DNA of 21,209 nt from Clostridia bacterium (GTDB lineage: Bacteria; Bacillota_A; Clostridia; Christensenellales; Borkfalkiaceae), in contig JAFTQY010000058.1 in assembly GCA_017462505.1 (NCBI GenBank), forward strand, positions 1 to 21,209. The letters run 5' to 3'. A program made the position numbers and the translations under genes. Shown here in pieces: positions 5,580 to 12,513 of the stretch; position 1 is the stretch's first letter; the number at the start of each line of letters is the position of its first letter. The notes under the pieces were generated by a model. It did not search any database. It saw only the letters and a list, made by a program, of their open reading frames with translations, and was not told where the DNA came from.

Positions 5580-6462
5580 TCAGGTCTTCGTAGCCGTATT
5601 CGCGCAGCATGTTAGGCCTATCCCGCCAGTCCTCTTTCACCTTTACGTAGGTCGTCAAGAAAACTTTTCCGCCTAAGAATTTTTCCATGTCTTGGCGGGC
5701 AAAGGACGAAACCTCTTTGATCGCTCTGCCCTGCTTGCCGATCAAGATCGCCTTGTGGTTGGCGCGCTCGCAAACGATATCGAGGTTGACCTCAAACACC
5801 CCGTTGTCGTTGCGAGTAAACGTATTGATCACGATCGCGATTCCGTGCGGGATCTCTTTGTCGAATTTGAGCAAAATCTTCTCGCGCATGATCTCGGCGA
5901 TCATGAAGCGCTCGCTCTTGTCCGATACGATATCCTGCTCGAACACCTTATCGCCCTCGGGCATTTTTTCCGCAAGGAATTTTTTCAAATTACGCACGTT
6001 CGTACCCTTTCGCGCCGATACGGGGAATACGTCCACGTCCATTTCCGCGTCCGAAAATTTCGCCATGTCCAGGGGGATATTTTCTTTGGGCATGATGTCG
6101 ATCTTCGTGTACGCCACCGCCATCGGGATATTTAAGGCTTTGTATTTGCGTATCAAATCAAAATCCTCTTCCCCGATCCCGTCGTGTCCGTCCAAAACGT
6201 ACAGGATAAAATCCACCGAGCGCGCGCTGGTTTCCGTCGTCCGCATCATCATATCGGTCAAGGCGTTGTGGGCTTTGTAGATGCCGGGCGTGTCCACGAA
6301 CACGATCTGATAATCGTCTTCCGTCAGCACCCCCAAAATCCGATCCCGCGTCGTCTGGGGCTTGGGGGAAACGATGGAAACCTTTTCCCCTACCATTACG
6401 TTGATGAGCGTGCTTTTTCCGGCGTTTGCTCTGCCGATCACCGCTACGTATCCGCTTTTCAT
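5566..6462 (-). CDS. era: GTPase Era
   Basis: Era is an essential GTPase that binds the 3' end of 16S rRNA and helps mature the 30S subunit. The 298-residue product has all G motifs: GRANAGKS (10-17), DTPG (57-60), TKID (119-122) and SAR (149-151). A C-terminal KH domain carries GKQG (242-245) and the conserved KVKEDWRD. I use ATG 6462 because an AAGGAG ribosome site lies 11 bases upstream. A TTG three codons earlier would be too close to that site. Codons for the final Ser-Asp-Val and the TAA stop lie inside the 101-bp repeat element, so the extreme C-terminus is element-derived. It follows ybeY by 40 bases; the dgkA and cdd genes found between them in Bacillus are absent. Confidence 0.97.
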   Translation of the reverse strand: MKSGYVAVIGRANAGKSTLINVMVGEKVSIVSPKPQTTRDRILGVLTEDDYQIVFVDTPGIYKAHNALTDMMMRTTETSARSVDFILYVLDGHDGIGEEDFDLIRKYKALNIPMAVAYTKIDIMPKENIPLDMAKFSDAEMDVDVFPVSARKGTNVRNLKKFLAEKMPEGDKVFEQDIVSDKSERFMIAEIMREKILLKFDKEIPHGIAIVINTFTRNDNGVFEVNLDIVCERANHKAILIGKQGRAIKEVSSFARQDMEKFLGGKVFLTTYVKVKEDWRDRPNMLREYGYEDLKSDV

Positions 6463-6502
6463 ATCTTTCAAAACTCCTTACTTTTTCCTGTTTGTCCGCG
6501 TA

Positions 6503-6991
6503 TTATTCGCGCGTTATCCCCAGCTTGCCGAGGATATACTCTTCCTGTTCCCGCATCTCGCTCTTGTCCTCGTCCGTCATGTGATCGTACCCCAAACAAT
6601 GCATAATACCGTGCACGATCAGATAATGCAGCTCGCGGTTGTACGAGTGCCCGTATTCTTCCGCTTGCTCTTTGGCGCGGTCTTGACAGATCGCGATAGA
6701 CCCGACGAGCAGTTCCCCGTTTTCGTCGATCTCGTAGGGGTGCTCCGCCCCCTTGATCGGCTGTCCTTTCACGCCGTCAAGCGCGGGAAAGCTCAGCACG
6801 TCCGTCACCTTGTCCGTATCCCGCATTTCGCGGTTAAGGCGGCGTATTTCTTCCCCGTCCACGAACAGAATTTCCACCGCAAGGGGCACGTCCGTTTTCA
6901 CAAAGCCCTGCAACGCGTTTTCCAGCGCCGCCGCGTTTTCCGCGGGGAATTCCCCGTCGCAAAGTATCCTAAAATCCTTACGCGTAGCCAT
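6503..6991 (-). CDS. ybeY: Endoribonuclease YbeY (rRNA maturation factor)
   Basis: YbeY is a metal-dependent endoribonuclease needed for 16S rRNA 3'-end processing and ribosome quality control. The 162-residue protein contains LNREMRDTDKVTDVLSFP (52-69) and the zinc motif HGIMHCLGYDH with His 127, 131 and 137. Length is normal for the family. Its ATG overlaps the stop codon of the upstream pgpH gene by one base (TAATG), so translation is probably coupled. Confidence 0.96.
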   Translation of the reverse strand: MATRKDFRILCDGEFPAENAAALENALQGFVKTDVPLAVEILFVDGEEIRRLNREMRDTDKVTDVLSFPALDGVKGQPIKGAEHPYEIDENGELLVGSIAICQDRAKEQAEEYGHSYNRELHYLIVHGIMHCLGYDHMTDEDKSEMREQEEYILGKLGITRE

Positions 6992-8499
6992 TATTCGTGC
7001 TCCCCTCTCGTGCCGCTTTCCGTGCGCTTGTACTTGATGCTGGGGTATTTGATACGGTGGTGATATACCCCCGTCAGCGTGTTGACCAGCGCTTGGCGTA
7101 TCTTCGTCAAGTCCGCCATCGTGATATCACATTCGGCAAACTGTTCCAAATCCATACGCTCTTCGATAACGGCGCGGATCGCCCGTTCGGTTTCCTCCGC
7201 AGTTTTGGCTTTCGCCGCGCGCACCGCCGCCTCCGACGCGTCCGCGATCATGATGATCGCCGCAAGCTTGCTCTGCGGCTTAGGGCCGAGATAGGAAAAG
7301 TCCTCGATGTTCAGCTCGCTGTCCGACATTTTCAGCGCCTTTGCGTAGAAATAACGAATGGGCATCGTGCCGTGGTGCTGCATGGCGATATCCGCCAAAA
7401 ATTCGGGCAAGTGGTTGGAGCGGATCAAGGTATACCCGTCCTTTGCGTGCGAACGAATCAAGTCCGCCGACAGCTCGGGCATCAACTCGTCGTGCAAATT
7501 GTAATCCCCTTGGTTTTCGGTGAAATGCTCAGGCTCGTGCAGTTTCCCCACGTCGTGGTAGAGCGCCGCCGCACGCGCAAAGTCGATATTTTCGCCGATC
7601 GCCGCCGCGCTCGCCTCCGCAAGCTGCGCCACCATCACCGAATGGTTGTACGTGCCGGGGGCTTCCTGTTTGAGCTTTTTCAAAACGCGCGCCTCCGAGC
7701 TCGTCAGCTCGCGAATACGGAACACCGTCAGCGTGTTGAACACGACCTCGAACACGGGCAACAACGCCAAGAAGAGCACCGTGGAGCTAACGCCGCCGAT
7801 CAAGCCGTAGCCCATGCTTTGGAAAATGGCGTCGAAAACCTCTGCGGTGATCTCCACCGAGCTTTCGAGCATCGGCGCGATTTCCAAAATCAAAATGATG
7901 AGGTCGATCGGGATCACAATGACGATCCCGACCAGCACGACGCGCAGACGGGTCTTGGCTTTGTCGCAGAAGAAAATTGCGAACATACCCGCCGAGAACG
8001 ACATGATCAGCGACGAATAGTATTCAAACTGCAACACCGCAAGCGAGCCTGTGAACGTGTCCGTTACGAACACGAACAGCGAGCCGATAATGTTCATAAA
8101 GATCGCCGCTCTGCGGTTGATCAAAATGAAGATCATGAGGGGCACGAACGCCACGGGGCGGGCGTAGGTGTGGATCTTATCCCCCATCAGCCACGCCGCA
8201 AGAAAATACAGATCGAGCACTACGAACAAAATGCAGACCTGCGAGGCTTTCTTTAAAACGTTCCTGTCCTCAAAGAAAAAGTATAAGTACATTATGACGA
8301 CGAGCAGCATAACGCAAATGAGCGCGTACAGATAATACGCTCCGTTTTCCTTCATATAATCGACAATGTACGACAGTTTATTGCCCAGCAATATCCCCGC
8401 CGCCAACGCGACCAAAATGATAAAATGCAGGAAAAACAGAAATACGCTCTTTGCCGTATCCTTTCTCGTCCAATCCATGCCGAATTGCTTCGTTTCCAT
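6991..8499 (-). CDS. pgpH: 7TM-HD domain protein, PgpH-like c-di-AMP phosphodiesterase, short form
   Basis: The C-terminal half (about 265-485 of 502) is an HD phosphohydrolase domain with the residues expected for a bimetal site: His 286, His 315-Asp 316 (YHDVGKLHEPEHF), His 351, His 375/376 and Asp 420. In the PgpH family this domain hydrolyses cyclic di-AMP. The N-terminal half has about eight membrane segments (starting near 17, 56, 87, 113, 133, 160, 187 and 229). Full-length PgpH proteins are about 700 residues, with a large extracellular domain between the first two helices. Here only some 17 residues separate them, so that sensor domain is missing. The gene starts 6 bases after phoH stops, with AGGAG 11 bases upstream of the ATG. 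It occupies the position of Bacillus yqfF. Confidence 0.88.
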   Translation of the reverse strand: METKQFGMDWTRKDTAKSVFLFFLHFIILVALAAGILLGNKLSYIVDYMKENGAYYLYALICVMLLVVIMYLYFFFEDRNVLKKASQVCILFVVLDLYFLAAWLMGDKIHTYARPVAFVPLMIFILINRRAAIFMNIIGSLFVFVTDTFTGSLAVLQFEYYSSLIMSFSAGMFAIFFCDKAKTRLRVVLVGIVIVIPIDLIILILEIAPMLESSVEITAEVFDAIFQSMGYGLIGGVSSTVLFLALLPVFEVVFNTLTVFRIRELTSSEARVLKKLKQEAPGTYNHSVMVAQLAEASAAAIGENIDFARAAALYHDVGKLHEPEHFTENQGDYNLHDELMPELSADLIRSHAKDGYTLIRSNHLPEFLADIAMQHHGTMPIRYFYAKALKMSDSELNIEDFSYLGPKPQSKLAAIIMIADASEAAVRAAKAKTAEETERAIRAVIEERMDLEQFAECDITMADLTKIRQALVNTLTGVYHHRIKYPSIKYKRTESGTRGEHE

Positions 8500-8505
8500 C
8501 TTTCG

Positions 8506-9552
8506 TTACTCTCCTTCCGCGTTTTTTTCGCGGCGTTTTCCGCCTTTGCTTGACGGAGCTTGTTTGTCGGATTTCGCCTTTTCCTCGGCTGTTTCCGCGT
8601 CCTTTTCATACGCGCGTATAATGCGCATGACGAGCGGGTGTCTTACGACGTCCTTAGCCGTCAAACGACACACCGCGATCCCTTCCACGCCCTCTAAAAC
8701 TTTCGTCGCGTGGACAAGCCCGCTTTCCTTGCCGTCCAAGTCGATCTGCGTAACGTCCCCCGTTACCACCACTTTACTGCCCTCGCCCATACGGGTCAAG
8801 AACATTTTCATCTGCTCCTTCGTCGTGTTTTGCGCCTCGTCCAAAATGATGAACGCATTCGACAGCGTTCTGCCGCGCATGTACGCCAAGGGAGCGACCT
8901 CGATCGCGCCTCTTTCCATCAATTTGCCGTACGTTTCAAGCCCGAGAAGTTCTTGCAACGCGTCGTATAAGGGGCGCAGGTAGGGGTCTACCTTTTCGTG
9001 CAAATCGCCGGGCAAAAAACCGAGCTTTTCGCCTGCCTCTACCGCAGGGCGGGTGAGAATGATCTTTTCCACCTGCCTGCTTTTGAACGCGGACACCGCC
9101 ATACATACCGCAAGGTAGGTCTTGCCCGTGCCGGCAGGACCGACCCCGAATACCACCGTGTCCTTTTTGATCGCGTCCACGTACGCTTTCTGCCCGACCG
9201 TTTTGCATTTGATCTGCTTGCCGCGCGCCGTGATCGCGACTACGCCGCTTTCGAGCGTCGCCATTTCGCCCGCTCTGCCCTCTTTGGCAAGCTCGATACA
9301 GTACGCCATGCGCCCTTTATCGATCTCTTCGCCGTTTTCCGACATTTTGACGAGCGCGTTTAACACCTGCCCGCCGATACGCACCGCTTGGCTTTCCCCC
9401 TCTAAACGGATCTTCACCCCGTCCACGTACGCCACAATGCCCAGCTCCCGCGACAAAAAGTTCAGATTTTCGTCGAACGCGCCCAAAATGCGCGCCAGCT
9501 TGTCCACCGACCCGACGTCTACGTATTCCGTTGTCTTATCAAAAATCGACAA
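8506..9552 (-). CDS. phoH: PhoH family ATPase
   Basis: PhoH proteins are cytoplasmic P-loop ATPases related to the N-terminal half of superfamily 1 helicases and are linked to RNA metabolism, often beside ybeY as here. The product has Walker A GPAGTGKT (138-145), Walker B/DEAQN (238-242), TGD (264-266) and RHPLV (304-308). I place the start at TTG 9552 (348 residues) because AAAGGAG lies 7 bases upstream (9560-9566). An earlier TTG at 9606 would add 18 unconserved residues, overlaps the yqfD stop and has no ribosome site. The last 30 residues are charged and probably disordered. It is the third gene of the yqfC-yqfD-phoH-pgpH-ybeY cluster. Confidence 0.93.
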   Translation of the reverse strand: MSIFDKTTEYVDVGSVDKLARILGAFDENLNFLSRELGIVAYVDGVKIRLEGESQAVRIGGQVLNALVKMSENGEEIDKGRMAYCIELAKEGRAGEMATLESGVVAITARGKQIKCKTVGQKAYVDAIKKDTVVFGVGPAGTGKTYLAVCMAVSAFKSRQVEKIILTRPAVEAGEKLGFLPGDLHEKVDPYLRPLYDALQELLGLETYGKLMERGAIEVAPLAYMRGRTLSNAFIILDEAQNTTKEQMKMFLTRMGEGSKVVVTGDVTQIDLDGKESGLVHATKVLEGVEGIAVCRLTAKDVVRHPLVMRIIRAYEKDAETAEEKAKSDKQAPSSKGGKRREKNAEGE

Positions 9553-9566
9553 TCCTTTTCTCCTTT

Positions 9567-9590
9567 GCGCGGCGGTTTTCCCGCCCGCGC
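9567..9590 (-). promoter_or_regulatory. GC-rich hairpin just upstream of the phoH ribosome site
   Basis: Between the yqfD stop and the phoH start, 9567-9575 pairs with 9581-9590 in nine G-C-rich pairs with one bulged G and a five-base loop. It directly abuts the AAAGGAG ribosome site (9560-9566). There is no T run, so it is not a standard terminator. It could limit ribosome access or protect the processed mRNA end; both are inference. Confidence 0.4.
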
Positions 9591-9602
9591 CGTCTATGCT
9601 TT

Positions 9603-10517
9603 TCAAAAATTGATCGTTTGCAGGGCTTGGTACGAAAGCTTGACCTTAAAGCCCGTTTCCGTCGCCGCAATCTCCCGATTTGTCAGCGTTACGTTTTCCG
9701 TCACGCCCACCGCCAGATACGCCGCCGCAAACGCCTCTTCCTCGCTCGCCGCCGCAATTTCTTCCTCGTACGTGCACGCCATACGTACGCGCGCGATAGC
9801 TTGAACGCGTACCTGCCCCCCGTCCTCGGTCACAAACCAGTCCCCGACGAGCGGCTCGCCCGCGTTTACAAAATCACCCGTATTTTTTAACGGCGTGCCT
9901 CGCAAAACCGTCATGGATACGATCTCGCCAGTATGCCCCGCATACAGCTTGCCGTTTTGAAAGCTATCCTTGGCAAAGGGCGCGGTGCGGATCTCCACCA
10001 CCAAACGCATGCCCTTTTTTTGTACCGAGCAAAACTCCACGCCGTCGATCGCGAGCAGCTTTGCGCAAATCAAATCTTCCTTGCCCGATCGATAGGGCGC
10101 GAACATTTTTATATTCGCCTCGTACAAAGCGGCGTACGTTTCCCGCGCGTACGCGTCCGTCCCCACGAACTCCACGCCGCAGACGAACCCGTCGGCAAAC
10201 GCCGTCAGCCCGATAAACAGCAGACCGCCAAGGAGCAGCCCCACCCGTTTTTTGAGGGTGCTCAGCCGCGCGGCAAGCCCTTTTTTGGGCGCAAGACGCG
10301 CCGTAAAGGAAGAACGCTCACCAGTATTATAGCACACGTTGGGATAAATTGCAAAAACTTTTTCCACGTCTTTTTTTTCGACGCTGACAAGCAGGGTGGT
10401 CTTGTCCGTTTTCTTAACGTCGAACAGGGGGATTCCCGCCCGCCGCAAGCGGAGCAAAGCGCGCTCGGGCATTAGCCCCTCGATATACAGCCGTTCTTTT
10501 ACGGAAAACACAGGCAT
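9603..10517 (-). CDS. yqfD: Sporulation protein YqfD
   Basis: YqfD is a membrane protein of the mother cell required for efficient sporulation in Bacillus; its biochemical role is not settled. The 304-residue product has a cytoplasmic N-terminal part, a single membrane helix around residues 92-108 (GLLLGGLLFIGLTAF), and a long exported region with the family features GVEFVGTD, EIRTAP and GEPLVGDW. Its ATG directly follows the yqfC stop (TAAATG), so the pair is translationally coupled. The order yqfC-yqfD-phoH is conserved in spore-forming Firmicutes and indicates that this organism, or a recent ancestor, forms spores. Confidence 0.92.
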   Translation of the reverse strand: MPVFSVKERLYIEGLMPERALLRLRRAGIPLFDVKKTDKTTLLVSVEKKDVEKVFAIYPNVCYNTGERSSFTARLAPKKGLAARLSTLKKRVGLLLGGLLFIGLTAFADGFVCGVEFVGTDAYARETYAALYEANIKMFAPYRSGKEDLICAKLLAIDGVEFCSVQKKGMRLVVEIRTAPFAKDSFQNGKLYAGHTGEIVSMTVLRGTPLKNTGDFVNAGEPLVGDWFVTEDGGQVRVQAIARVRMACTYEEEIAAASEEEAFAAAYLAVGVTENVTLTNREIAATETGFKVKLSYQALQTINF

Positions 10518-10790
10518 TTATTTTATACCCCCGTCCGTATCGGGCGAAACGACCCGTACGCAGGTCACTTTGCCCCCGATCTGCAAATCGCCGTCGTAAT
10601 ATTTTTTAATGGCAAGCGCCTTGCCCTCGACCTCGATCGCCTGCCGCGGAAAATAAAGCACGATCTTCTCGGCGGAAAAATCCCCTACCGATTTCACGCC
10701 CTCAAAATATCCGCCGCCACCGGGCACAATCATACAGCGCGCGCACGCTCCGTCGCTCGGGTCTTTGAAAATTTCGTCGTATAACCGCAT
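10518..10790 (-). CDS. yqfC: YabP/YqfC-family sporulation protein
   Basis: This 90-residue protein matches the YabP/YqfC fold in layout: a short N-terminal helix, then a beta-rich part with SAEKIVLYFPRQAIEVEG and LAIKKYYDGDLQIGGKV. In Bacillus yqfC is made in the mother cell under sigma-E and is needed for sporulation. The start at ATG 10790 has AGGGGGG nine bases upstream. It lies directly before yqfD, which supports the call. A sigma-E-like promoter is visible upstream. The Pro-Gly-rich N-terminal stretch (IVPGGGGYFEG) is less usual. Confidence 0.85.
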   Translation of the reverse strand: MRLYDEIFKDPSDGACARCMIVPGGGGYFEGVKSVGDFSAEKIVLYFPRQAIEVEGKALAIKKYYDGDLQIGGKVTCVRVVSPDTDGGIK

Positions 10791-10810
10791 TGCTCCGCAC
10801 CCCCCTGTTT

Positions 10811-10839
10811 AGTATATGAGCGCGGGCTCGCGGTTATGC
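10811..10839 (-). promoter_or_regulatory. Possible sigma-E-like promoter of yqfC-yqfD
   Basis: On the minus strand GCATAAC (10833-10839) and CATATACT (10811-10818) are 14 bases apart, resembling the sigma-E pattern (KMATATT, about 14 bp, CATACAnT). Transcription would start near 10804, leaving a short leader with the ribosome site. Fit is imperfect, especially in the -35. The two elements are framed by inverted GTTTAG (10807-10812) and CTAAAC (10839-10844). Sigma-E control of yqfC in Bacillus makes the idea reasonable. Confidence 0.35.
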
Positions 10840-10867
10840 TAAACGGGGTACGTCCCCCGCCGTTTAG
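10839..10867 (-). terminator. Hairpin overlapping the ClC stop codon, possible terminator
   Basis: CTAAAC (10839-10844) pairs with GTTTAG (10862-10867), and GGGG (10845-10848) pairs with CCCC (10854-10857), with a small bulge between the two. The ClC stop codon (10864-10866) is inside the stem. No T run follows, so termination would be weak or factor-aided. Confidence 0.4.
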
Positions 10868-12486
10868 CCCAAAATATGCTCTAATTCCTCGCGCGCCTTG
10901 TCGGGGTTATCCGTCTTGCAAATCACCGTCAAAACGTCGCCGCCGTGCAATACGGTGTCGCCGTCGGGCAAAATTTTCTCTTCGCCGCGAATAAGCTCCG
11001 TGACGCGCGCGCCCTGCGGCCAAAGGATATCGCGGACCTCGCGTTTTTCCGCCAACGCGCCACGCTGCACCGTAAAGGTGAACACCTCGCGCACCCATTC
11101 GCGGAGGTTCGTTTCCTTTTCGTATTGTTCCAAAAGCTCTTCGTAGATACCGTCCGTGCGGAACATTTCGCCGATAAAATACCCGATAAACACGGCGATA
11201 ATGACGGGCAACAGGTGGGCAAAACTGCCCGTGAACTCGCAGATCATGACGATAGACGTGATCGGGGCTTTTACCACCGTGGTAAAGAACGCCGCCATAC
11301 AGATCATCACCATCAAATCGCAATAGAGCTTGTCCATGCCCATTTTCAGCCAAAGGGTGTTGAGGAGCGCGCCCAAGCACGCGCCGATCGCGATGATCGG
11401 GATAAAGATACCGCAGGGTATGCCCGAGCCGATATTCACCGTCGTAATCAGCATTTTTAAGAGCAGAATGATCAAAAGCGTCCACACCAAGCCCAGCCCA
11501 AACGCCGCCTTGGCGCTCACGCCGATCACGCCGCCGAGCGTGCCGATGCTTTCGATCAAGCCGTGTCCGCCGCCCATAACGCCCGCCGCGATCAGGGACA
11601 CCGTACCCCCGAGCAGTACCGCCACGGCGATACGAAGCCCGTGCGAGAGCTTGTTTTTATCCTTAACGCGGATTTTTTTAAACAGCTTTCGCATGAAAAA
11701 CGCCAGTCTGTAAAACGCCACGCCGAGCAAGCCGCAGGCGATCCCCGCCAAGAGCACGAACCCGTACGAGCGGATCGGCAGTTCAAAAAAGCGATAGCTT
11801 GCAAACGTCGTTAAGATCTGTTCGCCGCGCAACCAATAGATCGCGTGCTTTGTCAGCATACCCGTAATCACGGATGTTGCCGAACAGATAAACACCTCGG
11901 GCGTGAGCCGCTTATACGCCTCTTCAAAGGCGAACGCCATACCCGTCAACGGGGCGTTGGACGCCACCGCAAGCCCTACGCACGCGCCGCCCGTGATTTG
12001 GTATTTGCGTATCATTTGATTGCGGCGCAGACCGGACGAAACCCCGTCCCCCGTACACGCGCCGATCAAAACGCTCGGTCCTTCCGCGCCGATGGACAAG
12101 CCCATAAAAATACTAAGCAGGCTACACGCGAACATCAGGGTAAGATCCCGCCACCATTTCAAGGGCACGATCCCCCGCGTTGCGCCTTCCGTTTGCGGAA
12201 TGGCACACCCTCGAATAACAGAAGAAATATTCACCGCTACGCCGATCAAAAACGCGCCGCCGATCAGCGCCAAAAACAGTAAAGGGATAAACGCGGGGTT
12301 GCTACGCACGTACGCGTACGCGTTTTGCGAGATATGCTCCCCCTCGTGGGCGAGGATATTGAAAAGCGTCACGATCGCGCCGCCAAAAATACCCGTGATA
12401 CTGCCCACCAGCACCAGTTGGATAAAGTTACGGTACAATTCCCCCGTTTTTTTCTTTTTTGCCGTTGTTTTTGCCATTTTTTCCAT
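10864..12486 (-). CDS. ClC-type chloride/proton antiporter with C-terminal TrkA-C domain
   Basis: This 540-residue membrane protein has the ClC signature segments: GCAIPQTEGA (93-101), GAEGPSVLIGA (133-143) with the gating Glu 135, and GSGIPCGIFIP (353-363). A Glu pair at 188-189 in AFEEAYKRL fits the inner proton glutamate of antiporters. Residues 470-540 form a TrkA-C/RCK-C regulatory domain, as in many bacterial ClC proteins. The first selectivity motif reads GCAIP rather than GSGIP, so the usual anion-contacting serine is a cysteine. The ATG at 12486 has no clear ribosome site; ATG at 12477 is an alternative. It follows the ABC exporter by 27 bases and may be cotranscribed. The true substrate (chloride or another halide) cannot be read from sequence. 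Confidence 0.93.
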   Translation of the reverse strand: MEKMAKTTAKKKKTGELYRNFIQLVLVGSITGIFGGAIVTLFNILAHEGEHISQNAYAYVRSNPAFIPLLFLALIGGAFLIGVAVNISSVIRGCAIPQTEGATRGIVPLKWWRDLTLMFACSLLSIFMGLSIGAEGPSVLIGACTGDGVSSGLRRNQMIRKYQITGGACVGLAVASNAPLTGMAFAFEEAYKRLTPEVFICSATSVITGMLTKHAIYWLRGEQILTTFASYRFFELPIRSYGFVLLAGIACGLLGVAFYRLAFFMRKLFKKIRVKDKNKLSHGLRIAVAVLLGGTVSLIAAGVMGGGHGLIESIGTLGGVIGVSAKAAFGLGLVWTLLIILLLKMLITTVNIGSGIPCGIFIPIIAIGACLGALLNTLWLKMGMDKLYCDLMVMICMAAFFTTVVKAPITSIVMICEFTGSFAHLLPVIIAVFIGYFIGEMFRTDGIYEELLEQYEKETNLREWVREVFTFTVQRGALAEKREVRDILWPQGARVTELIRGEEKILPDGDTVLHGGDVLTVICKTDNPDKAREELEHILG

Positions 12487-12513
12487 AGTGTTTTATCGTG
12501 ATTTCCGTTGTTT

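Noticed and set aside
6463..6471. TTG start of era three codons upstream
   Set aside because: Only two bases would separate it from the AAGGAG ribosome site, whereas ATG 6462 is well spaced.
6997..8256. Plus-strand frame of 419 codons opposite pgpH
   Set aside because: Composition is dominated by Arg, His, Asp and Gln, as expected for the antisense of GC-rich minus-strand codons; pgpH is unambiguous.
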